From Janthinobacterium tructae (lineage in GTDB: Bacteria > Pseudomonadota > Gammaproteobacteria > Burkholderiales > Burkholderiaceae_D), in the NCBI RefSeq assembly GCF_006517255.1, contig NZ_CP041185.1, forward strand, positions 1,984,001 to 2,048,000: a stretch of DNA of 64,000 nt, given 5' to 3'. Made by a program: the position numbers and the translations under genes. This document shows, in pieces, positions 7,352 through 15,689 of the stretch (position 1 is the stretch's first letter; each line of letters opens with the position of its first letter). Under the pieces are notes generated by a model. The model worked only from the letters and a program-made list of their open reading frames with translations. It had not been told where the DNA came from and ran no database searches.

Positions 7352-9676
7352 TTAATCGAGCGTGCGCGCCACCCTGAAACCGACGATGTCGTTCGACAGC
7401 ACGGTGGAAAAACCGTTGCGCAGGGCCGAGCGCAGATAGCGCGGGTGATACAGCCAGGAGCCGCCGCGCAGGATGCGCCGGCTGCTGTCGCTGCCCTCTT
7501 CCCACGCGCTGCCATCGGTAGGCGCGCCTGCGTAATTGTCGTGCACCACGTCCTGCACCCATTCCCACACATTGCCATGCATGTCGAACAGGCCCCAGGA
7601 ATTCGGCGCGAAGCTGCCCAGCGGCGTGGTGCCGCCCCGGTACACGCCGCGCGGGCCGCCGTTGTAGACATACAGGCCGTCGTAGTTGGCTTGCTCGGTG
7701 CTGATCGTGTCGCCCACGTTGAAGGCCGTGCGCGTGCCGGCGCGGCAGGCGTATTCCCATTCCGCTTCGCTGGGCAGGCGATACTGCCGCCCGGTGCGCT
7801 CGCTGAGCCAGGCCAGGTACAGCTGTGCGTCATTCCAGCTCACGCCCACCACCGGGTGCTGCTCGTTCTGCACGAAGCCGGGATTGTCCCAGTCCGTCTC
7901 GGAACCGCCCGCCCAGCCGGTCGCCTTGACGAAAGCGCGCCATTCGCCCACGCTGACGGGGTGGCGCGCCAGCGCGAACGGGCGCTCGATGCCGACCCAG
8001 TGCTGCGGCGTTTCGCGTTCCAGCCATGCCTGCAGCGAGCCGGCCTGGATGGCAGCCTTGTGCTCCGCCTCGTGCGCGCCCATCTGGAAGCGGCCGCTGG
8101 GAATGAGCACCAGTTCCGGACCCTGCCCCGCGCCATCGAGGAAATCGTCGCGTAAGATGCCTTCGGCATTGGCCACCGGTTGCACATGTTGGGGTTCCGA
8201 TTCCGCTTCGGGCGCCGGCGCGGATGCCGGCGCAGGAACCGACGCGGCGGCGGCGCGGCTGGCCTCGGCGCGACGCGCGCGTTCCTGCTCGGCGCGATAG
8301 GCCGCCTCCGCCTTGGCGACGATGGCCTTGCGCTGCAATTCCTGATGCTCCTGCAAGGCCGTGGCGGCATCGGCTTCGCGGCGCGCGCGCAACTGGCCGC
8401 GCAGCGCTTCCTTGCGCAGCTTGCGCGCCTCTTCCGCTTCGAAATGGCGCTGCGCCTCCTGTTCGCGGCGCAGTTTGTCCTGCCGCTGCTTTTCCAGTGC
8501 GGCGGCATGGATTTCGGCCTTGCGCCGCTGGTCCAGTTCTTCCTGGCGTATCCGGGCCCGCTTGATCTCTTCTTCGCGCGCCTGTTCGGCGGCCAGCGCC
8601 GCCTGCTTTTGCTGCTGCGCCGTGCGCGCCTGCTGCTGGCGCGCCTGTTCCGCCAGTTCTTCGGGCGACGGCCCGGCAGCACGCTCCATATTTTCCAGCA
8701 GGGCTTGCACCGATAGGGGCCGCAATTCCGCCGTCAGCGAAAAACCGTTCTGCAGCACTTGCCACTGTGCCGCATTGAGCGCCTGCGGTGGCGAGGGCAG
8801 ATGGCTGGCGCTGCGCGCATCGTCGAAAGGCATGCGCCCTTCGAGCATCTGGTAAATCATCACCGCCACCGCATACACGTCCAGGCGCGGGCTGGGCTGG
8901 CGCTGGTTGGCGCCGGCCTCGGGCGCCCGGTAGCCGTGCGTGCCCGCGTTCGGCATGTCCAGCGCCAGGCTGCTGTCCGCATTGCGCACGCGCGTAGCGA
9001 TGCCGTAATCGAGCAATTTGATATCGCCTTTCGCCGTCAGGAAGACATTGCCCGGCTTGATGTCGCGGTGCACCAGCTTGTGCTTTTCCCATGCATACGA
9101 CAGGGCCTCGGCCACCGGCTGCAGCAATTGCTGCACCCTGGAGAGCGGCAGCGCGCCCTGGCGTCCCAGGTAGTGCTCGAGGTCTTCGCCATCGAGGCAT
9201 TCCATGATGATGAAATAGCTGGCCGTGGCAGGATCCTGCGCCCACTCGTAGACGCGCACGATGTTTTCATGCGCCAGTTTTCTCGCCTGGGTCGCTTCCT
9301 CGATCAGCAGCTTGGCGTGCGTGGCGCTTTGCGTCAGCTGCGGCGGCAAGATCTTCAGCGCCACCATTTCGCTGCTGCCCAGCTCCGCGTGCGTGGCCAG
9401 GTCGGTGGCTTGCCACACCTGCCCCATGCCGCCCGTGCCGATCAGCCGTTCGAGCCGGTAGCGGCGGTTTTGCGGGCCGATTTCCTGGCCCGTCATGAAG
9501 CCCAGCTCCGTGCCCTGGCGCACCGGCAGCGGCACGGCCACAGGTGCAGCGCCGGGCGGCGCGTACTCGGCGTCGAGGATGGCGTTTTTGCGGCGTTCAA
9601 ATTCCTGCTCGCTGAGCAGCCCGTCGTCATGGAGGGCGCGCAGTTCCCGCAGTTTGTCTCGTGCTTTTTGCATCAT
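7352..9676 (-). CDS. Ser/Thr protein kinase fused to a formylglycine-generating-enzyme (FGE-sulfatase) domain
   Basis: Domain order in the 774-residue product: a SHOCT-like helical hairpin (residues about 2-35, ELRALHDDGLLSEQEFERRKN); a Hanks-type kinase (about 70-310) with glycine loop GTGGMGQVW near 81, VALK lysine near 108, HRDIKPGN near 203 and DYG (in place of DFG) near 223; a long charged Ala/Arg/Glu/Gln coiled coil (about 330-500); and an FGE-sulfatase/SUMF1 domain (about 515-770) with VLIPSGRFQMG, HPVVGVSWNDAQLY, RLPSEAEWEYACRAG and ILRGGSWLY. No transmembrane segment is evident. The ATG at 9676 follows the upstream gene's stop by 19 bases. The FGE domain may be a protein-binding rather than catalytic module, as in many kinase fusions. 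It probably phosphorylates itself or its operon partner. Confidence 0.85.
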   Translation of the reverse strand: MMQKARDKLRELRALHDDGLLSEQEFERRKNAILDAEYAPPGAAPVAVPLPVRQGTELGFMTGQEIGPQNRRYRLERLIGTGGMGQVWQATDLATHAELGSSEMVALKILPPQLTQSATHAKLLIEEATQARKLAHENIVRVYEWAQDPATASYFIIMECLDGEDLEHYLGRQGALPLSRVQQLLQPVAEALSYAWEKHKLVHRDIKPGNVFLTAKGDIKLLDYGIATRVRNADSSLALDMPNAGTHGYRAPEAGANQRQPSPRLDVYAVAVMIYQMLEGRMPFDDARSASHLPSPPQALNAAQWQVLQNGFSLTAELRPLSVQALLENMERAAGPSPEELAEQARQQQARTAQQQKQAALAAEQAREEEIKRARIRQEELDQRRKAEIHAAALEKQRQDKLRREQEAQRHFEAEEARKLRKEALRGQLRARREADAATALQEHQELQRKAIVAKAEAAYRAEQERARRAEASRAAAASVPAPASAPAPEAESEPQHVQPVANAEGILRDDFLDGAGQGPELVLIPSGRFQMGAHEAEHKAAIQAGSLQAWLERETPQHWVGIERPFALARHPVSVGEWRAFVKATGWAGGSETDWDNPGFVQNEQHPVVGVSWNDAQLYLAWLSERTGRQYRLPSEAEWEYACRAGTRTAFNVGDTISTEQANYDGLYVYNGGPRGVYRGGTTPLGSFAPNSWGLFDMHGNVWEWVQDVVHDNYAGAPTDGSAWEEGSDSSRRILRGGSWLYHPRYLRSALRNGFSTVLSNDIVGFRVARTLD

Positions 9677-9695
9677 CTGGGGTGAAACGCTTCCA

Positions 9696-12011
9696 TCAAG
9701 GCTGCACGGCGACGCCACAGGCGGCGCAGAATTTATCTTCCGGATGGCCCGCGCGCTGCGCATGGCCGTTCTTGCAGCGGGCCGGCGCGGCAGAGGCAGC
9801 GCCTGGCTGCAGCGCCTGCGCCACGGCCACGCCCAGCTGCGCCTGCGCCGACAAGCCGTGCGCGTGCGCCGCGTTCTGCAAGTTGATCAGGTCGAGCTGC
9901 TGGCGCCGTTCGCGTTCAGCCTGGCCTTCCAGGTAGCTGCGCTCCTGCGCCACGCTGTCCTGCGCCATGCGCATGGCGTCCAGCGGCGCGACGCTGTTTT
10001 CGGCCGCCGCCAGCGCCGCCAGCGCGTGAATCTGCTCGGCGCTCATGCCCGCCTGCAGCTGCGTTTTCAGCACTTGCGCCAGCGCGGCCGCGTTCTGCCC
10101 GGCGGCCATGGCCAGCTTGCCCGTGTCGCTCAAGCTGCCGATTTTCTCGATGCGGTCGATGTCGATGCGCGCCAGTTCGGCCGCATGCGCCTGCTGCGCC
10201 AGCAGGGCTTCGTATTCGCCCTTCCAGCGCGCGTAATCGCTTTCGCGCTGCTGCGCCATGGCCAGCAAGTCGCGCTGCCATTGCGCTTCCTGTTCCAGCT
10301 GGCGCAGCTGCTGGCGCTGTTCCTCGATGGCCAGCGCGTCGAGCTGCGCCAGCTGCGTTTGCTGCTGCAGCTGGCGCGCGTGCACGCCGTCGGCCTCGAT
10401 GGTGCGCAACAGCTTTTCCTGCTGCGCGATGGCGTCTTCGCGCGCGCCGCCGCGCCGCAGCGCCGCGACTTTTTCCGCGATCTCCGCCGCCTGCACCTGC
10501 GCCGCTTCATCCTTGTGCGCCTCGGCGCGCAGCAATTCGCGCTGGCGCGCCAGCTGCATCTGATCTTCCCACTCCTGCACCCGCTCCGCTTCGCGCTTGC
10601 GCGCCGCATTCGCCAGCATCAGGCCCTGCCAGGCGGCCTGGTGCTGCTCCGCCTCCAGCTGCGCCTCGCGCTGGGCCGCATCCGCCTCCGCCTGGCGCAG
10701 GCGCGCCAGCTGGGTGCGGCGGCCCGTCTCGTCGTCGATCAGCAGCGCGCTTTCCACTTGCTGCGCGATCGACTGCAAGTGCACCTGGTGGGTAAAGCGC
10801 TGCTGCGCCATCTGGATCTGCTCGCGCCCATGCAGTTGCGACAGTTCCAGCTCGCTGCGCATCTTGATGGCGGCCAGCGCGCGCACGTGCTCCCAGTTGG
10901 CCGTTTCATCGGCGCGCTGTGCGCCCTTCTGCGCCAGTTCCTGTTCCAGCTCGCCCAGCGCCAGCGCGGCGCCGTGGTCGAGCGCCTGGCGCCGCGATTT
11001 CGCTTCCAGGATGCGGCCATACAGGTCGATCTGGCGCCCGCGCAGCGCCTGCAGGCGCTCCGCTTCCTGGTGGCCCAGCTCCGCTTTTTCCAGCGTCGCA
11101 TCCTGCCGCAGTTCGGCGCGCCGGTGCGCATGGCGCGCCGCCAGTTCTTCGCGGCGGATGCGCTGCCACTCTTCCTCGTCATACAGCTGGTCGAGCTGCT
11201 TCATGCGTTCCAGGCTGTGCTGTTCCAGTTCCTGCGCCGGCAAGCCGCCCAGCCACAGGGTGCCGATGGCGGCGTCGGCGTTGCCGTCGCGCTTGTCATG
11301 GCGTAGCGCCAGCGTCTCCACGCGCGCCACGGCCAGGCCGGATGGCGCCAGGCGCTGCGTCAGCGCCGATTGCAGGCGTTCGTTCAATTCGGGCCGCAGA
11401 TCCGCATTCGCGTCCATCTCGCGCAGCGCGCGGCTGCCGATGAATTCCAGCGCAATCTGGCGCACGGACGGCAGCAGCAAGGCGTGCAGGTGGGCGCGTG
11501 TGACGGCACCCGGCGCGCGCATGAACTGGCGCGCGAACGCATCGGGCTGGCCCAGCGCGATATCGATACGCAAGGACGCGGCGACGTTGAGCAGTTCCGT
11601 GCTGGCCAGGCCGGGCAGGTCGAATTCGAGATGCACGGCGTCGGCGCGCGCGATCAGCACTTCGGCCGGACGGGCCGGCAGCAGCGCGGGCAGGCGCGCA
11701 AAGAAGGCGGCGCTGTCATAGTCGCCAGCCGGTATCAAGGTGAAAGCGTCCGATTGCACGATCCAGGCGCGTGACTCGGCCGGCACCTGCAGGCGGCGCG
11801 CCGCGCTGCCGAACAGCGAGGACAGCTCGCGCACGCCGAAGAACAGGGCCAGTTGCCCATCAGCAAGATGCCATTGGTTGGCATGCAGCACCGCGTCGCT
11901 GTCGGGGGCGCCCAGCGACAGGCCGCATTGCGCGCAATAGCCGGCGGCAGCGCCGTTCTTGTGCTCGCAGCGCGGGCAGCGGGCGCCGCCAAAACCAAAC
12001 AATTGGAACAT
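9696..12011 (-). CDS. zinc-ribbon, SPFH-like, long coiled-coil protein
   Basis: The 771-residue protein opens with a zinc ribbon (Cys12, Cys15, Cys26, Cys29 in CPRC and CAQC). Residues about 70-245 resemble an SPFH/band-7 domain: strand-rich, then VAASLRIDIALGQPDAF, a helix with LLLPSVRQIALEFI, and LNERLQSALTQRLAPSGLAVARVETLAL. Residues about 255-690 are an Arg/Glu/Gln/Ala-rich coiled coil. A second ribbon closes the C-terminus (Cys746, His750, Cys762, Cys765). The start has AGGAG six bases upstream. It is the first gene of an operon with the kinase-FGE gene. SPFH proteins form membrane-edge or ring oligomers; no transmembrane segment is visible here. The SPFH assignment is by eye and needs profile or structure comparison. 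Function is unknown. Confidence 0.75.
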   Translation of the reverse strand: MFQLFGFGGARCPRCEHKNGAAAGYCAQCGLSLGAPDSDAVLHANQWHLADGQLALFFGVRELSSLFGSAARRLQVPAESRAWIVQSDAFTLIPAGDYDSAAFFARLPALLPARPAEVLIARADAVHLEFDLPGLASTELLNVAASLRIDIALGQPDAFARQFMRAPGAVTRAHLHALLLPSVRQIALEFIGSRALREMDANADLRPELNERLQSALTQRLAPSGLAVARVETLALRHDKRDGNADAAIGTLWLGGLPAQELEQHSLERMKQLDQLYDEEEWQRIRREELAARHAHRRAELRQDATLEKAELGHQEAERLQALRGRQIDLYGRILEAKSRRQALDHGAALALGELEQELAQKGAQRADETANWEHVRALAAIKMRSELELSQLHGREQIQMAQQRFTHQVHLQSIAQQVESALLIDDETGRRTQLARLRQAEADAAQREAQLEAEQHQAAWQGLMLANAARKREAERVQEWEDQMQLARQRELLRAEAHKDEAAQVQAAEIAEKVAALRRGGAREDAIAQQEKLLRTIEADGVHARQLQQQTQLAQLDALAIEEQRQQLRQLEQEAQWQRDLLAMAQQRESDYARWKGEYEALLAQQAHAAELARIDIDRIEKIGSLSDTGKLAMAAGQNAAALAQVLKTQLQAGMSAEQIHALAALAAAENSVAPLDAMRMAQDSVAQERSYLEGQAERERRQQLDLINLQNAAHAHGLSAQAQLGVAVAQALQPGAASAAPARCKNGHAQRAGHPEDKFCAACGVAVQP

Positions 12012-12035
12012 ATGTGACTCCTGATGAGAATGATT

Positions 12036-12055
12036 GTGTGCGCAAGTGTGCGCAA
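12036..12055. repeat. tandem 10-base direct repeat in the zinc-ribbon gene promoter region
   Basis: GTGTGCGCAA occurs twice, head to tail, 25 bases upstream of the zinc-ribbon start codon. Read on the minus strand this is TTGCGCACAC twice, so each copy contains a TTGCGC that could serve as a promoter -35 element or as a regulator half-site with one-helical-turn spacing. Confidence 0.6.
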
Positions 12056-12117
12056 CACCGCTGCCATGCCGATTCTAGCAGGACAGCTGGCGCGGCACCT
12101 GCCGCGCGCCGCGCGTG

Positions 12118-12159
12118 CACAACACAGCTCACAACAGGCGCACAACACTGTGCAGTGTT
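12118..12159. promoter_or_regulatory. three CACAACA heptamers and a palindrome, candidate operator cluster
   Basis: CACAACA is found at 12118, 12130 and 12141, spaced 12 and 11 bases apart, that is roughly on one face of the helix. The last copy runs into an inverted repeat at 12144-12159, AACACT-GTGC-AGTGTT. The arrangement is typical of a multi-site regulator binding region. No regulator is encoded alongside it, and chance clustering is possible. Confidence 0.35.
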
Positions 12160-12377
12160 AAATAATGCCATGCGGCAAGTGCATTCATATGCACGGATAC
12201 AGGGCGAATTAGGCCTCAATTCAAGCGGTCGCCCGCCAGCCCCGTGCACAGGCATTTCAGCGCCGTTTTTTTGCAGGCCATCCCGCCAAAACCACGGCTG
12301 GTCGCATCTGCATGGCGCGCTGGGGCGCGCTTGGCTACAGTGCATGCATACCCACCCGCCACCCGAAAGGAACCATC

Positions 12378-12614
12378 ATGAAAACCTTGAAAAACATGGA
12401 AGCCATCTTCACCGTCGCCGTCGCCATCGCTTGCGGCGCCAGCTACGTCAGCTTCATGCAGCCATCGGCAACCAGGACCGCCGCTGTGGCGCAAGCGAGC
12501 ACCATCCCCGTCGTGGTGGTCAGCGCCAAGCGCCTGACGGAACAGGAAAAGAAAATCTCGCTGATCGAGGAACGCCAAGCCTTGCTGGGCAACGCCACCG
12601 CCAGCACCCTGTGA
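12378..12614 (+). CDS. small N-terminally hydrophobic protein (78 aa), unknown function
   Basis: The frame starts at the ATG preceded by GAAAGGAACCATC, a clear ribosome binding site. The product has a short basic start (MKTLKNMEA) and one hydrophobic stretch (about residues 9-28) that could be a signal peptide or anchor. A polar tail follows, ending in a predicted helix with RLTEQEKKISLIEERQALLG. I recognise no family; similar small anchored proteins with a VVVSAKRLT-type segment occur in Oxalobacteraceae annotations as hypothetical proteins. It stands alone, with an imperfect hairpin after the stop. Composition and base usage match the surrounding genes. Confidence 0.65.
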   Translation: MKTLKNMEAIFTVAVAIACGASYVSFMQPSATRTAAVAQASTIPVVVVSAKRLTEQEKKISLIEERQALLGNATASTL

Positions 12615-12638
12615 GCCATCCATGCTGACCGTATGCCG

Positions 12639-12669
12639 CCTGGCGCAGCGTAAATAGCCACGCGCCAGG
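12639..12669 (+). terminator. weak hairpin after the 78-residue protein gene
   Basis: An eight-base inverted repeat (CCTGGCGC/GCGCCAGG) with a 15-base loop lies 25 bases after the stop. There is no T run after it, so it is at best a Rho-assisted or processing hairpin. Confidence 0.25.
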
Positions 12670-12801
12670 CCGCCATTTGTATCGGCCACGGATACACGGA
12701 CACACAGCATTGTGTCAATTGTAATAAGTTGAATCAAAGGCGAAAAAACGCCAGCAAGCGCCTATAGTCCATTTCACGCAATCACCGAAATGGAGCACAC
12801 C

Positions 12802-13500
12802 ATGAAACCCATCGCACTCTACGCAGCAGCCATGCTTGCCATCAGCACCGCAGCCTTTTTGCCGGCGCAGGCGATGGCACAGAATCAACTCGGCGTGAGC
12901 ATTGTCGTCGGCAACGCCCCGCCTCCACCACGCTTTGAAAGCGCCCCCGCGCCGCGCGCCGGCTATGTCTGGGCACCGGGCTACTGGAACTGGGATGGCC
13001 AGCGCCATGTCTGGACCGGCGGCGAATGGCTGCGCGAACGCGGCGGCAACCAGTACCGCCGCGCCGCCTGGATACAAGAGAACAACCGCTGGCGCCTGGA
13101 TCGTGGCGGCTGGGTCGCCGCGCAAGTTCAGCCCGTACGCTATGACGACATCCGCATCGCCCCGCCGCCACCGCGCCGCGAAGCCATCCCGCGCGCTCGC
13201 CACGGCTACACCTGGGCGCCCGGCCACTGGGAATGGCGCAGCCAGCGCTACGCCTGGACGCCCGGCGTGTGGATCGCCGAACGCCCCGGCTATGCATATG
13301 CGCCACCCGCCTGGAACCAGCGCGATGGCCGCTGGCAGATGGAGCAAGGCCGCTGGTCGCCACGCGGACCGAACGGCGACCGCGACCGCGACGGTATCCC
13401 CAACCGCCATGACCGCGACAATGGCAACCGCCACGACCGCGACGGCGATGGCGTACCGAACCGCGACGACCGGCGTCCGGACAATCCGAACCGCAGCTAA
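12802..13500 (+). CDS. secreted WXXGXW-repeat protein with C-terminal Asp-rich repeats
   Basis: The 232-residue protein starts at the ATG with GGAG eight bases upstream and has a signal peptide ending at AMAQN (about residue 26). Its body contains repeated aromatic motifs of the YXXWXXGXW/BcpO-related type: [22 protein letters not shown], in pieces, then [10 protein letters not shown] and YAWTPGVWI, the signature of a periplasmic or outer-membrane family common in Betaproteobacteria. The last 40 residues change character to Asp/Arg/Asn-rich units such as RDRDGIPNR and [11 protein letters not shown]. These resemble thrombospondin type-3 calcium-binding repeats. The function of the family is not established. 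The strong terminator downstream indicates a single-gene unit. Confidence 0.8.
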   Translation: MKPIALYAAAMLAISTAAFLPAQAMAQNQLGVSIVVGNAPPPPRFESAPAPRAGYVWAPGYWNWDGQRHVWTGGEWLRERGGNQYRRAAWIQENNRWRLDRGGWVAAQVQPVRYDDIRIAPPPPRREAIPRARHGYTWAPGHWEWRSQRYAWTPGVWIAERPGYAYAPPAWNQRDGRWQMEQGRWSPRGPNGDRDRDGIPNRHDRDNGNRHDRDGDGVPNRDDRRPDNPNRS

Positions 13501-13521
13501 CACGCGGTTGTAGTCCCCGCC

Positions 13522-13553
13522 AAGGCCACCCATCGCGGTGGCCTTGTCATTTT
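13522..13553 (+). terminator. rho-independent terminator after the WXXGXW protein gene
   Basis: A perfect nine-base stem, AAGGCCACC and GGTGGCCTT, with loop CATCGC, is followed by GTCATTTT. It lies 21 bases after the stop codon. Confidence 0.8.
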
Positions 13554-13616
13554 CCCGACACATCCGTGTATTAAAATCGCGCGACGATCAATCACACTGC
13601 GCGAGAAAGATTCACG

Positions 13617-14645
13617 ATGGCGATGGAAACTGCCGGTTTTACCTACGGCTCGGACACCTCGGGCCTGGTCTGGGGCTTCCTGTTTGGCCGCGAGGCGCAG
13701 CCGCTGGCGCTCGACTCGACGGCCGCACTGGCCTGGCTGGCCGATGGCGCAGCCAGGCCGGCACAGGAATTTGTCTGGCTGCATTTCAATTTATCGCATG
13801 CGGCCAGCGAAAAATGGCTGATGACGCATACGCAGCTGGCCGACGAATTCTATGAAACGCTGCACCAGGGTTCCCGCTCGACGCGTATCGAACAGGCGGA
13901 AAACACCCTGATCGCCGTGGTCAACGATGTGGTGCACAATTTCTCGTTCGAAGCGTCCGACATTTCCACCATGTGGGCCAGCGTGGCGCAAGACCTCGTC
14001 ATCACGGCGCGCCGCGCGCCGCTGCAGTCGATCGAGCGCTTGCGCCAGGCCGTCATCAAGAACCATGAGCCGATCCGCTCGTCGGTGGAACTGCTGATCC
14101 ATCTGCTGCGCGATCAGGCTGACGTGCTGGTCAACATCGTGCGCGATGCCGTGGCGCGGGTTGACGATATCGAAGACCACTTGCTGGCCGGGCGCCTGGT
14201 GCCCAAGCGCGAAGACCTGGGCGCCATGCGGCGCGTGCTGGTACGGCTGCAGCGCCTGCTGGCGCCGGAACCGGCAGCCCTGTTCCGCCTGCTGCAACGC
14301 CCGCCGGCGTGGGTGTCGGAGCTGGACAGCCTGGAACTGCGCCAGTCGACGGAAGAATTTTCCGTGGTGCTCAGCGATATGTCGTCCTTGCAGGAACGCA
14401 TCAAGCTCCTGCAGGAAGAGATTGCCGCCAGGGTCAACGAGGAAAACAGCCGCAGCCTGTTCGTGCTGACCATCGTCACCGTACTGGCCTTGCCGATCAA
14501 TATCATCGCAGGCATGCTGGGCATGAATGTGGGGGGAATTCCGCTGGCCCAGCACCCGCAGGGCTTCTGGATCATCGTTGCCATCATCGTCACGTTTACC
14601 GTCGTGGCGGGATGGCTGGTGGTGCGCGTGCAGAGAAACAGTTAA
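13617..14645 (+). CDS. zntB: CorA-family (ZntB-like) divalent metal transporter
   Basis: The 342-residue protein has a large N-terminal cytoplasmic domain and two C-terminal membrane helices (about residues 283-303 and 316-336). Between them lies the signature loop GMLGMNVGGIP with the GMN motif that forms the pore selectivity filter of CorA proteins. The long helix before TM1 (SDMSSLQERIKLLQEEIAARVNEE) is the stalk helix of the funnel. Length, the N-terminal SGLVWGFLF segment and sequence style fit ZntB, reported as a proton-driven zinc transporter, better than magnesium CorA; this distinction is an inference. It is monocistronic between a terminator on its left and the convergent rnk gene. 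Confidence 0.85.
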   Translation: MAMETAGFTYGSDTSGLVWGFLFGREAQPLALDSTAALAWLADGAARPAQEFVWLHFNLSHAASEKWLMTHTQLADEFYETLHQGSRSTRIEQAENTLIAVVNDVVHNFSFEASDISTMWASVAQDLVITARRAPLQSIERLRQAVIKNHEPIRSSVELLIHLLRDQADVLVNIVRDAVARVDDIEDHLLAGRLVPKREDLGAMRRVLVRLQRLLAPEPAALFRLLQRPPAWVSELDSLELRQSTEEFSVVLSDMSSLQERIKLLQEEIAARVNEENSRSLFVLTIVTVLALPINIIAGMLGMNVGGIPLAQHPQGFWIIVAIIVTFTVVAGWLVVRVQRNS

Positions 14646-14701
14646 ATCCGGTCCCGGCACGGCCTGGCAGGCGAACGGCAGGCGCCGTCCGCCATCAGCG
14701 C

Positions 14702-15130
14702 TTAACGGTGGTATTCGCCAGCCCGTTCAGGCTGATACACGATTTCCTCGATCTTCACCTTCACCACGCCACCAGGCATGGGCCAGGCGATGCTGTCGCC
14801 GACAGACAAGCCCAGCAGCGCGCTGCCGACAGGCGCCAGCACGGAAATACGGTCGGCCTGGCCGTCCACATCCTTTGGATACACGAGCGTCAGGCAGAAT
14901 TCTTCCTTGTTTTCCACCGTGAAGCGCACGGTGGAATTCATCGTTACGACGGTGGGCGGTATTTCTTGCGGCTCGAGCACCTCGGCACGGCCCAGCTCAT
15001 CGAGCAAGGCGGCCTTGTCCGGCGACAGGTTATTTCCCAAGGCATACAACAACGCTTCCAGTCGTTCCAGGTCTTGTGATGACAAAATAATTTTTGGTTT
15101 TTTTTCCAAGATATCCTCACTATTGATCAT
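14702..15130 (-). CDS. rnk: regulator of nucleoside diphosphate kinase (GreA/GreB-like)
   Basis: The 142-residue protein has an N-terminal short coiled region and a C-terminal FKBP-like GreA/GreB fold. The conserved Rnk string is split as VVTMNSTVRF, TLVYPKDVDG, VLAPVGSALLGLSVGDSI and PGGV, with ending YQPERAGEY. Rnk binds RNA polymerase in the secondary channel and affects nucleoside diphosphate kinase levels. The outermost ATG at 15130 is listed, but it lacks an upstream ribosome binding site. A TTG at 15109, preceded by GAGG at five bases, is a credible alternative start giving MEKKPKIIL. It converges on the zntB-like gene. Confidence 0.88.
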   Translation of the reverse strand: MINSEDILEKKPKIILSSQDLERLEALLYALGNNLSPDKAALLDELGRAEVLEPQEIPPTVVTMNSTVRFTVENKEEFCLTLVYPKDVDGQADRISVLAPVGSALLGLSVGDSIAWPMPGGVVKVKIEEIVYQPERAGEYHR

Positions 15131-15689
15131 TAGGGCGACGTCCGGTTTTGCTGGCGGCAGTTTACTTGGCCGCAGCAGACAAAATAAACAGCATCAGAAC
15201 GTCCATCATCAGCGGATTATGGACGAACTCGCGGAGCAAGGCCATAGCGTTCTCGCATTCTTCATTAAAATTTATTAAAATCAATGACTTGCACTGGCCG
15301 ATACAGACAAAAAGTTAATCCCTGCCGCGACGGCTGCAGGCATTCAAGTTACTCTGCATGCCATTTTGTTTACCTGCAGCATGTTTTTAGGAAAAAAAAC
15401 CCGCCGGTAAAAAAAGGATTAAAATTCAGATTACATTATTATTAGAAAGACACGCCCCGCCTTTTCCGCCTGACTTGTCGCCTTGCATGCGGCTACCGGC
15501 CTGCGGCATGGCTACTAAATTGCCGCGTGCCCTGTACTTTCACGCCGCAAAATGACAATATGTCGGCCTTAACAACGCGTTGAGAGTTCCGGCTCACTTC
15601 GGTTTTCATCAGACTGGAACGTAAAGTATGGCAGGGCGAGGCGGGATCACACGGGGCGGCAGCAAGCGGGGCCGGCAGGAGAATGCATC
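15131..15689. other. 559-base intergenic region between rnk and a GGDEF-EAL gene
   Basis: This stretch is noticeably richer in A+T than its neighbours, with A tracts near 15390-15425 and a TTATTATTAG segment near 15436. It must hold divergent promoters for rnk (left) and the GGDEF-EAL gene (right). I see no convincing coding frame, tRNA or strong hairpin. Confidence 0.5.

Larger units (their letters stand above)
12012..12377. other. 366-base divergent intergenic region with repeat motifs
   Basis: This region separates the leftward zinc-ribbon/kinase operon from a rightward small-protein gene. I found no coding frame with a ribosome binding site apart from those flanking it. It holds a tandem 10-base repeat, three spaced CACAACA heptamers and a short palindrome, each listed separately. 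The left edge carries the ribosome binding site of the zinc-ribbon gene and the right edge that of the 78-residue protein. Confidence 0.6.

Noticed and set aside
9495..11306. A 603-codon plus-strand frame opposite the zinc-ribbon gene.
   Set aside because: Leu/Arg/Gln repeats mirror the coiled-coil codons of the minus strand; not a separate protein.
12019..12036. A possible second Fur box before the zinc-ribbon gene (GATGAGAATGATTGT).
   Set aside because: Only half of the palindrome is kept; too weak to list as a site.
13380..13500. Short near-repeats (CGCGACGGCGATGG-like) that looked like a tandem repeat or CRISPR fragment.
   Set aside because: They are codon-level repeats encoding the Asp-rich tail of the WXXGXW protein; there are no spacers.
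15222..15281. A 19-codon frame ending in FFIKIY in the rnk upstream gap.
   Set aside because: No ribosome binding site and very short; probably chance.
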